Position numbers and translations under genes: made by a program | Origin: Gymnorhina tibicen | Taxonomy: Eukaryota > Chordata > Aves > Passeriformes > Artamidae | Direction: 5' to 3' | Assembly (NCBI GenBank): GCA_013399875.1 | Contig: VXAZ01008136.1 | Location: 434,001-498,000 of the forward strand | Length of the DNA: 64,000 nucleotides | Shown: positions 11,101 to 23,100 of the stretch, piece after piece | Numbering within the stretch: position 1 is the first letter of the stretch | Layout: every line of letters begins with the position of its first letter | Notes under the pieces: generated by a model | Told to the model about the DNA's origin: nothing | The model's database searches: none | Seen by the model: only the letters and a program-made list of their open reading frames with translations

Positions 11101-14100
11101 TGCTCTCTTCTACTTTATTAATAGAATCATCTGTAAGTATACCTGAAGTCCAGGATAATGGACTCAAAGAAGAAGTATTGGCTGAAAGGCTCTTGGTTTC
11201 ATTGTCATATTCAGTAGGGGTTTCCTTAGTTAATTCTTCAGAGTATTCTTCAAAAGAGTCAACAGAATTTTTCTGATCTGTCAGAACAGCTGGAGAAAGG
11301 TCATCGTTCTGTTTCAGTGGATCATCAGTGATGCTCCCTTCACCTGGCATGAATTTATTGTTTGGAACCTCCCAAGAGGAATTGGATTCAAGACTGACAG
11401 ATCCTGTAATTTTCAGTGAGGTAGGCCTTTGAGGCTCCTCTTCAGACATTCCCTGTAAATCGCCTAACACTTGGCTCAGTTTCCCATTGCAATTTTCAGC
11501 AGTGGTTTCTGATGGGATTCTCTCAGGGATATCATGAATATGGACCTTTGGAGGAGCTGGATGACTCCTCTCATGATTAACAGTATACATGTTTTCTTCA
11601 CTTTCACTTAAAATCAAAATTTTGCCTTCCTTTTCTGATGGTGTGTCTTTGATGTGGACATATGTGGACTCAATTGGAAGCTCCTTGTCAGGATCTGTAA
11701 AGTCTTCCTGTAAGTGATGATATAGCATTAGAAGACAAATCCTAGCTCAGATACCATTTTACATTTCCTAAACACTATGGAAAGAATAAATACGGAGTCT
11801 TTCACTCCATTACCTTGCAAATGGCCAATTAATGATTCACTTATTTTGAAAGTAGGAAAACTAATTTGGCAAGTAAGTGCCTTGAACAAAGCTCAATGTC
11901 AAGAAGGCACTTGTGCAGGAAGATCAGAATGCAGACAAGCCTACTCGTCAGTTGTTAATGTATTCATCTCTCCCTGCTGCACCTGTGAAGACAACTGACT
12001 TGGCTTTTTGACACAATCCCAAACCCTGGGAATAACATAAATCTGACGACTCCAATAAATCAATTGTGAAATGTATTGATATATCAGATTATTTCCGTCC
12101 AGCAGACTATTAAAAGAAAGGCAGTTTTTTACTTTGTCCATTAAAATGCCAACAAGTCGTAATATCAACCAATATTACTGCTCATCTAATCTAATAATAA
12201 TAATAATAATTAGATTAATATAATAATTTTAATTCCAATTACTTTAGTAATGCCCACCAATTTTATCAGCTACAAAATATAACCTTCAGTCAAGAAATGA
12301 GAGAAAATGCCTGTTTCTCCAAAAGGCCTTTGCCAATTCTTGCCACTGTCAGTCCTTGCTTAATCCTCAATTCTTTATTTTTGCATTAAAGTCCTGGTCA
12401 TTTAAGATGCAGTTTATTTCATGCTTATAATGAGTGCTTTTTACTGTTGTATTGACAAGATTCAGCTTTTGGTATCTTGTGTCTCATACCTGCTAAATTC
12501 AGACTGATCATGGCCCTCAAACTTGATAAGATAGAAGTAAAAATTAAATTCAAAGTCCAGTGAATCATTATATATAAAGGAATAAATTTCAGCCTTATTT
12601 AAAACCAATATAGCAAAGCAGTAGAGTCCTGTGAAACCAGTTCTAACATCTCATAGTTACAACTGGATGTAAATGTATAAAAGCACAATTCTACCTAAAG
12701 CATTTTAGCAATCACCAATGAAAGCCCATTTCACTGGATTTAACAAAAATGTGAAAAATTAAATCCAGGTTTGTTGTTTATTTTAAACAGCTTAGAAAGA
12801 AACCTAGAAAATAAATCTGACTTTATTACATACACCAAAGCAAATTAAAGAAATGACATGACATAGGAGTAAACACATACCCCTTCCAGCTCTGGGAAGT
12901 GCTCCAGAAACTGTGCCACATATGTCACAATTGACTGTTCGTCGGGTGACTCCACCATGATATCTGTGGAGACAGACGTGAGGGGCTTGAGCACATGCAG
13001 CTTTGAAATGCTCTTGCAGAGGAACAGATTGTCAGACATTTATCCTGCCATTATGGTCACAGAAATAACAGCTATGAACACTTCTTTTTTTTCTGACAGA
13101 TAAGAGAGATGCTCTTCACTGCTGATGGCACTTGACAGAGTCCTCAACATGCTATTCACATTCATTTTTTCCTATTTCCAAACACATACTGAACCCTGAC
13201 CAGCGTCCCTTTTCATCCACTTTTATACTGCCTTTTATGCTATTGTCACTAGACAGTTGAGTGTTTTTGAGTGACAATACAGAGGTTTATTTTTAGCAGG
13301 ATGGCCCAGTCTTCTAACAAGTGATGAAAGTGCAATTGTGCTTTCAATCATGCCATCAAGGCCTAACATGGTCTAGTAGAGTTCAGTAAAAAGAACTACA
13401 AGAAGTCCATTTATACATATTTAATATACACATACACACTTAGGTTTACATGTATAGATACGTGTGTGTGTGTATATGCACTGTAAAGGGAAAACTGGGA
13501 GATGCAAATGCATTTGAATGGGTATCTCTCCATTTGCCTGGTATGGCAGCCTTGCACACTTCATCCTGGAGTGACATTTAGTCTCTGCAGACTAGGTACT
13601 ACAGAACAGTGCTAATGCACTGAGACACCCCTCAGCACAACAATTAATGCCCTCTAGGAATGCAGATGTCAAAAAGCATCTAAGCGTGAACTAGGACCAG
13701 TGTACATATCTAAAACCACAGTAAAATCTCTGCCCCCAAGGAGCTTACAAATATGACTGCAAGCATACAACTGCAAGCCACTGACCATTTTTATTTTTCT
13801 TATCAACAAGCTCAACACACTGATCACATCAGCAGCCTAACCACTGGGAGGTTTTTGGTAGGTATCACTAAGCAATATTCATGAATTCATTATAGTCTGA
13901 GTGTTACCCAACAAAGCTGATATAAGTGTTTTACCTTCTGGTTCGAGGAGCCGAGGAACACCCAGTTTATTCTGTGCTATGCTGAAAGCATCCTCCAGGT
14001 TGTCTCGTGCTGATTTCTCCAGTGCATGCTTCATGTCTACCAAAGTACAATCTATGGCTTTTATGACGGCTAAGAAAGCAAGGCCACTCCTCCAACTACT

Positions 14101-17100
14101 TGTAAAGTCCTGGACTGCAACGCCATACCTAAATAGAAATACATACACGTTACATGAGTGGTTTGTTAGAAAGTCCAAAGTAAAGGTATCATCATTTTCA
14201 GACTCCTGAAAGTTAAAATGTAAGGTTGCTGAGTAGCACTTGTCACATTTGAGATATTTTTGGATTTCAAAATGTAGAAATACATTCAGAAAACACATGG
14301 GTTCACAAAAAATTGGTGTGGCTAACAGCTGACATCAACCTGCTTTTAGGAAGTAGTTAGCAAAAACAAAGCCCTTAAGAATTCAGCAACCACATTTAAC
14401 ATTCACAAAACCAAATGTCTCTGTGATTCCTGTTTCTGTTTCTCTCCAGCATTTTAATGCCATAGCTTGGGAAAACTTCCAAGATTTAAATATTTAAACA
14501 CATAAGCATAAATGATTCACATTCCTGTGTACTTGGCCTTCTATAGCAGAAAATCTGCCAAATGCAAATGGTGTCAGCGTATGCATAAACCACAAGAGTG
14601 TTAGATGCCCAAAGTTTTGGAGGAAAAAACAGCCATCAAACTTTCAATGGAATACACCCCCAGAACAGAAAATTCTGGGATCGTGGGATAACAGGATTAC
14701 AATGATGCTATTATGTTTTTAATACTGCAGTTGCAAGAACAATTTTCTCTCTTATTAGATCTTTCCAATTTGCACTCTTTGACTGGGCTGAAAAGTCTGT
14801 GGCCTTTGCTTCTCAGGTCCTCACTTTCCTTGTACCACCTGTTAATGATGACTTCAGAATTATTTTGGACTAAAATTGTGCTTCCTCTATGGTCTGCACT
14901 GGCAGCAGTGAACTACAGATCTCAATGGGACAAGTTTATCTGCTCAACAAGCACCCTTAGCTTCACTGGAGGGATGATGTGGTCCACAGGACCAAGTATT
15001 TAAGATGTAAATTTTTGTCTTCAACACTAGACACAGAAAATTTGTGTTCAAAGGCAGATTTGGACATATAAATCAACAAACAAAAATGCCAAATATTCAG
15101 CTAACCAACCTGTATAAGTTTGACACATGCCCTCTTTAAAACTCTCTGCCAGTCACTAATTCAAATAACAATATATGTAAAATACACTCCAAGCATTTGC
15201 ATGTGCATGAGACATCTTACACTACAGTTTTTTAACCTGACAGTAATTCTGCCAGGATGAAGCATTACTACACAGAATTCTTTGGTGAAAGAACCACTTT
15301 TTTATTAAAGACAAGAGAGATGTGTTGTGCAATGGAAATGCACTCAAATGTTACAAGTTCAAAAGAAGTGACTTAAATTTCACCCCCTTCCCCTCTTTAA
15401 TTCTGAGGAAGGAGGGACTCTAGCAGGGGCTCTGTCCTTCAAGACACTCTGCAGCACACAGAGAAGCTTCCTCAGGGCTACTGCTTAATTTAAAAGGCTG
15501 CTGATAAAATCTTTGAGTACATTTATTTTTTCAGTTCACCCCTTGGTTATACCCAACCTTTAATTAGCAAAAGATGTCAAATAGACTGCATGAAAGCTGG
15601 GGTCTGGGGAGTAGAGAATGATTCTGTTTTAAACAGCACCGAGCAGGTTAGTGCAAGTTAACATTTAACACTCAAACCATGGAGCCAGCAGTGGCCTTCA
15701 AGGTCAGATGGCTGCTGTAAACACATGGCCATAGTGAAACACCCCCCTGCATAGACCCTGTGCTCCCAAACTTCAAAAGCAGAAGAAGCCACAGTACATA
15801 ACACACCCATGGGGCAGGACAGAAAAAAGAGACTCAGCTTCAAAAGGTCAGGTGGCAAGACACTGTTTTGTTCAAGGGTTTGTTAGCTTACTTTCTGGTT
15901 TTCCTCTGAACCCAGATTAGAAGGGCCCTGATGGCTTTCCGCTGATCCTTCACTGTAATGGACATGTTTCTCTCCACGCTGGGAGTGCTGGGGGATGTGT
16001 CTGATTCTGGACCACTGGGCCCAGAGGACAGGCTGGAGGAGGAGGAGTTCCTGTTGAGGTTGCCTGTCAGTTCCTTAATCTGTAATAAAAGGTGAAATAC
16101 ACAGTGTTCTGCTTTATCACTGGCTGCATCATGTCCTTGTTTTCATGCAAACTTTAAGGAGATCAGTGCCATAACTGAATTTTAAGTGATAATTATAAAC
16201 CTGTTCATTTTAACTCTCAACTTGTATTTTACAAGCACGACAGGCAGCAGCAGGCCAGGCAACAGAAAGGGCAAGCAACCAGTTTGGGCCAAACTGCACA
16301 AATTAAACAAAAAGCAAAGAAACATGTCCTTGAAAGAAAAATTAGCTTAACTGAAATTGTTCTCTTCACAGGAATTGCTTGAGTGAAATGTTTTTAGTCA
16401 ATAAATGGTGACCTGCAGCAGCACTCCTGTCTTTGATCAGCACTGACATTTGAGACTTTGCTGCTTTTGGGTCCCCGCTGCCCTCTGCTGCCAGGGTGAC
16501 AGGTCCTGGTCACACCATCTTTGCCTGTGAGTCTGCCTCGCCAAACTGGTTCTGTGCAGCAGTGTTCAGCCTGAGGAGCTCAGCCAGGGAGAGAAGCCCC
16601 AGTGCAACAATGAGATTTTTTTTTTAACCTTATAGCCATTTTTAAAATCAGACCAAGAGAATGAAAGGGCCTCACAGTATTACGAGAGTTGCAGAACCCT
16701 CCCTCCATCTCTCTCTGTCCATTAGAATTTGGGATTGTCTAGAAGGTAATTTTCAAACTATGTTAGGTTTCAAACTATGTAGGTTAGGGAGCAGTTTTAA
16801 TCTAAGCCTGGGGATAAATCAACTTCCAGGCTCAAATACATTTTATCAGTTCCAGGTCCTTTGAGATCTTTCATATGACCATGTATATCAGTTGCAAATT
16901 TTTGCCATGTTGAGTAAGTCTCCAGAGAACAGTGATTCTAAATGGAATTTCCCACCACACTGGACCAAAGCCAGAAAAGGTAATTGAAAATAAACTGTGA
17001 CCTGGAACCAAACCCAGGACATTGGTTCAGATCCAGGGAATCTGGAACAGAACCCTGAGAAGGCACAGGAAAGCAGGGAAAGTAGTAATCTGAAGCTCTA

Positions 17101-20100
17101 ATTCAGGTCCAAGTTAAATGAGGGCTTAAATTGTCTCCAATTTACATCAAAATAGGTCCAATGAAGTAAAATGAAAGCAGCTGCAAGTATAAAATTAGTG
17201 TATATTAGGAGGGAAAAGCTCAGGTTTAGCATGATTAATTATAATCTTTAGGATTAAAAATCAATTTAAAAATCACTATTCAGCTGGAATAGATGGATAC
17301 CATGAATTCTGATTATTTATGGTTAAAGTATTCAAGTTTTATTACCTGAAAAAACAAGATTATATTCCATATTAGTCCAAGTACCAGAGAGGAATTTCCA
17401 TCTGCTATTTCTGCTGCATCAATGCTAACAAGCTTTACCTGTAGAAGAGATCATAAATTCAGAGCCAAATTCAAAGCAGCAAGGTATATGCAAAAAATGC
17501 ACTGAGACTACTGGATATGTCCATACCACTTCTGCCACTGACAGACCAGCAAAAAAGCAATACTGAAATCTTGTATTAATGAAAATTAGCCCTGATCACA
17601 ATCACCCTTCTCCCGGAACTCCTATCTGAAACCCCCAGCATAGTCTGCAGAACAGAAGTGGACTCAGTTCTGCATTTTTGGGACTACAAATGCATTTCCT
17701 CCATACAAAAATGGAAGAAGATGGGGCCCCCTCCAGTGGAACTCACTCATAAAAAGTAGAGAGTCATTTCTCATACAAAAATCTAAATCCTAGTAAGACC
17801 TGCTTACTTCTCTTTTTCTATGCATCTCCTTTCTCCTTCCTTATCCCACCTTACACAGCTTGTCACAGATTAATCAGTTAGCAACAGACAGTTGCCTAAT
17901 CCAAGCAAACTCTAGACTTTCCCACACTGAGGTTTTTTCCAGCTGATAACACCAGGATGTTATTCTCTTAGACAACACACACTTGGTTTTGGCAAAGGTC
18001 ATGGAGAAGGGAGGAAACAAGGAAGCTGTCAGTACTGCACATGGCACCCAGACCGAGTTAAAGCCCAGCAGCCCATTTATCACTGAGAAGTCCCGGACAC
18101 GGTGAATCACTCAGCAGGGCTCTACCCTGCTGCCCCGGTTCCACAGGAGCGGACGCTGTCGGGCTCCACCCACTGTGGTTTAATATCTAACCCTGAAGCT
18201 CTTGGCAGCCAAGGCATTTTGCCAACACTTTCATCACCACCCTTCACTAACCGGTTTGGTTACGCTGAAAAAAGGAAAGCAAAATAATTTTATCTAGTGG
18301 TTTGCACAACATTTTCAGTCTTAGCAAGAAGACACCTCTAGTCATATTTCAAGGATCAGATTTCTTGCTAGCTCCAAGGAATTTGGCATGGGAAAACCTT
18401 TAAGACTTAGTACATTTGAATAGCAGTTTCTCCAAAATGGGGAGCAAGTCGCGTTTATCATTACACTGCTCAGTATGAGCTCTGTCCTCTTACTGCTACT
18501 TATGTTTGTCACCCAGCCCAGCAGAGATACTCAGCTAGAAGATACTGGCTGCTTACTCTTAAGGGAATAGGAAATCCGTAGGAAAGTAGTTTTTAGCACT
18601 ACTAATTAAACAGCCACCTGCATTCAAGGTTCCTCCTACCTGGCCTTGCTGACTGAGGACCTACTGAGGTCCTGGCAACCAGATATGCTTCAGCTGCAGC
18701 TCTGCCAAGTGCTGGTACCAACAGAGAGAAATAATCTCATCTGCCAGTGGGCCTTAGCTGGATTTGGGTAAAAAGCATCAACTGGGAAACTGTTAAGAAA
18801 TATGTGAATATGTAAAATATTTCTTAGCAGTTCTACAGCAGGATGTGTAGACGTACACATTTAGGGCCAGATCAGCCCCTACTGATGGAGTTTCCATAGG
18901 GAGGCTGGAACACCTGGAAGTTAGTGGACAACTTCTTGACCTTTCACATCCTCTCCTGGGGAAAAAGGCAAAGGATGTTAAACCTCCCACATCTACAAAG
19001 TCATAAGAGATGTGCTAAGACCTCACATCATGCTCATTCCTGCACTGGGGTTTGCAGCAACTCTCCTGCATGACAAGCACTGCTGCTGGAGCAGGAGCTA
19101 AGCTCAGTGCAGGGAAGCAGCAAAGTGGCACCAACTCCTGTTGGAGCATCCCATACAAGGCAGGGTTTTGCACACACTGATCCCTTCTCACCCATGAAGT
19201 TTAACCTTACTGAAGTCCTTTAGAGGAAATAGCCCAATATTTGTTTCCTCTTTCTGGAAGTTCTGGTATACCATGTATACGAATTGTTACATGGCTGGGG
19301 CTTCTCTTGACCCCATTACTCTCACCATTTTTTAAAATCAGGGAGTTTTCAACACACAGGCCACTTCCACAGGGCTTTGGAATAAACCCATCACAGGAGA
19401 AATAAAAAAATGAATTAATCATTTCCAGCTACAGGGTCTGATCACACTTGGTCACTTACACCTGTAGGAATTGATGCTGTGGTAGTACAACACTGGCTAT
19501 GAGGGAAGTTATATCCATGTAAGGTTTTGATTCCTGGACTTATGCATTTATATCATGTTCCCGGATTTCACCTTCTCTTGCCTTTGACTCACGATCAGCT
19601 GCTGCAGTAATCAGTTTACCAGATAAATACATGATTTCTAATGGTGAAAGTATTTTTGAGAAAAGAAAGTCATCTACCATCAGTGTAACTGAAGTAATGA
19701 CACTAAGACCCAGATCATAAAAATTACTTGCATTTCTTTTTATTTTCTTGTAATATTGGATTCCTGATCCTTTAATCCCATTGAACTTTAACATATAAAA
19801 TGAGCAAATAATCCTTGCTTTAGACTCCATAGGTGTTCTTGTTGTTCATTTTTATGTGGCTTTTCAGCCTTGCTGCTAAGGTAAGTCACAGCCTCTTTAT
19901 ACAGTACACTCCTCTTACATACATGCAGCACATCAGATTAGCAACAATTACAATTTGCAGCATACATCAAGAGAAAATATTAAGAGCAGTCTTTGAAAAT
20001 ACTCACATTACTGTCCTCCAAGAACTTAAGTGCTTTGGCTATGTTGTTCAAACGAAAAATGCGATGGGTTGAAGATTTGTATTCGTGCATCTAGATAAAA

Positions 20101-23100
20101 GAAGTGCCACACTGTTTTTAAAACTGGTGGAATCATTCACCACATCATATTAAGCTTAAAACACTACAAACATTGAGGCAAAATAAAGCTAAGGAAATCT
20201 ATCTATGAAAAATTGCCATCTTTTGTAAGCAGTAAAATGCTTCAACTACGTGGTTGTAGCAAAACAGGGTTAGCAAACATCTTTCCTGCTCTTCAGATGT
20301 TATCAGTCTGTTGGAGCTCTTGGACCTGCCACATTGATTATTCATGTAATCACTCCCCAACCATGTTTGATCACAGGATCAGATTTGCCTGAAAATTCAT
20401 AATAATAGATTTTCTTTTGTCTTGAATTTTATTAAATTATCCTAATTAGGAAGCATGAGCAATTTTAATAGCAGGCACAGGCAGGTGGGAGGCAAAAACC
20501 CTCACTTTGGCAGAAATGAAAGATTTTGCATGCCTGTCTCCCTGCAATTCCACTTTGGCACACTGTTTTTATCCCATGTGTGCAGAAACAGCTAACAAGA
20601 AATTCGGCCAGCTGACCTTACCCCCTTCCCTGACCTCCTCCCTGACCTCCCAGGGCATAGCCTAGGGTTTACCATGATGTATCTCCCCCTTAATTCCTTT
20701 CAAGCCTGGCCCTCAATGCAGTCTTTGTGAAAGCACATACAGACACCGCAGCTTCTGCTGCAGCTCTGCCAAACTTCAAGAATATTAAAAAATACAATAC
20801 TCTCAACTCTGAATGTGTGAGCATACATTCAGGGGCCATTCCTGCTGCAGGGTATGCAGGTGGTCAGTCACTACAGACCATCACCAGGTGCATCTTCAGT
20901 GGTGAGACAGCTACTCCTCTTACCCAAGCGTGATAGCCACACATGGGAGAGTCCTTGATGACAAGATTGATGGAGAAAGAAAACACTAAAGTCAACTGTA
21001 ACTGGGCATTTATATTCATATTTATATTTGGGTGTTCCATTTCTGGAACTTTACACAGCTGTTACCAAGAAAGGGGGAGAGAAGAAGTTTCTGATTAGTA
21101 AAGCTTTGCCCTGCTGATTTAGACCACCATATTCGTAAGACTAGTGAAACCTGAGCCAGGATACCAGAATTAATCTCAGACCTACAGCAGGCATCAGAAG
21201 ACCTATTGAGTGTCATAATGATCTTAGACAAAATAGAAACAGAACTTACGGATTAAAAAAATGATACAGCAAATATGTGTTTTCTTGGTAATGTAACTTG
21301 GGTAATCTCCAAATGGAATGTGTGAGCATTAAAGTATTAAAGCCTTAAAAACCCTGAGGGGTAGGAACATTAACACTGATCACACACCATTTACACCTCA
21401 TTGTTATATATTTCCTTGAAATCTACATTACAGCTCAGGACACCTGCCTGTAAGGAAATTACAACAAAGTTGCTGAATTCTTACTACTTTATGCAAGACA
21501 TGGGCCCAAATTCACCCTTATTCCTTGGATGTCCAGGGACTGTTGCTTGTAACATATCAAGTTCCTATGTATGGAGGTTTCTCTGTCTCTGTACATACCA
21601 GCTTTTGTCCTGACAGGACTTCCAGGAGCGCCATCAAGATTTTGCCATCTTGTATATCAATAAACAAGTCTTTCACTTTCAAGGGAGGCTTGCACTGTGA
21701 AGAAAAGAAACCAGGTAGTTTTTAAAGCAGTACTGTTTGATAAATCACCATGATTTCAGAGAGACGGAAGGAGAATTTTACAAGACAGAGATACAAGAAG
21801 TAAATCATAGCCTGCAGTAAGAAAGAGCTGACTATTCTTCTCATCTGTGGCAGTTCTGTCCTATGAATGTTGGAGCTAAAACTGAAATCAGACAAGTACT
21901 AATTCCAGATTTCCCATAACAGAATGTAACCCTAAGTATTCTGCCTAAGAAATAACCACCCAAGGGTTGGGTGTTGATCCCTCAGACTCAGACATGTCCA
22001 GCAGAAGCAAATACCACTTTATGCAGAAATTGCCCCTGTGTAGCCAGCCACAATGTCCCTTCTCATGTGAAAGGCTTCTGGTGGTTCCATTCTGTCTCCT
22101 AGTATTTTCCAAGTACTTTAAAAAGCAACTTCTTGTATTGTGTCTCTCTTTTCTCAGCAAGCTCCTCCAAAGGGAACCATCTCCTCACTTCACTGTGGTG
22201 TTGGTAGATGTGTGCACTTCGATGCACACAGTCAAGTCAGTTCCACCCTTAGGGGTATTCCCAGCTGCAGCAGTTACACTCTGCTCAGGTGTCACTCACT
22301 CATGTGTCCCTAAAGAGCCCAATCTTTTCATCTTTGGTTGGGCAACACACTTCTGTTTGATTCAGCACTGCTCCTGACAAACTGGGACCACACATTTTCA
22401 TTACTAGTCTTCAAGATGTCCCATCTAAAAGATGACCCAAGTGGGATCACACCAAAAGTTTCCCGAAGAAGTACAAGAACACTTCAATGCTGCCTCTGAA
22501 AAAAAGAAGGCACGCTGCAAGAAGTGCTTCTTTGAGGATAACGGCAGAAGCCACCTTTCTCAGTGAGTGTCCTCAGGGAATCACCTGTAATTAGAGACAG
22601 CTTTGGTGAAGCTCTCATTGTTTACATGGTTATGTTTATTATGCCACTTCCAGGAAAAACATTAATGTTGCAGAAGGCTTTTGGCCTTTCTCCGGAAAAG
22701 CATTTTTGTTTGTTGAATCAGAGAGGAAAAAAATTTGTATGCACTCCAGAGAAAGCTGACCTGCTCACAAAGATTCTAAGACTTCATATGCCTGGCTCAG
22801 CAGAATTAAAAGCACCCTACAGCCTTTGTCATGATATAATTCCTTCTGTAAATCAAAGACCTTTTCTACAGTCACATTTTTGACAACCCTTTCTGACAAG
22901 TTCCAAAACTGCAGTTAGTTTAAAGCCCTACAGCCTGATTCACGAAGGCATCACGTAACTCTGTCTTCGTTCTGAGAGGCCTTTGGGAGCAATTGCTAGT
23001 CAAAACATTTCCAACTAGCCTTATTCTGATGTTCCAGTGAGATTTAAGAGGATCCCTTTATGCCTTCAACAACACTCACTGCAGAGTAGTGGACTTAAGC

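Noticed and set aside
12964..13039. Possible translation start (ATG at 13039) upstream of CLMN exon 8
   Set aside because: A strong acceptor (TGTCTCCACAG) sits at the exon 8 boundary and the CH2 sequence continues in frame from exon 7; the ATG is intronic.
21967..22377. 136-codon plus-strand open frame in CLMN intron 2
   Set aside because: Antisense to the gene, no known domain, no splice or promoter context.
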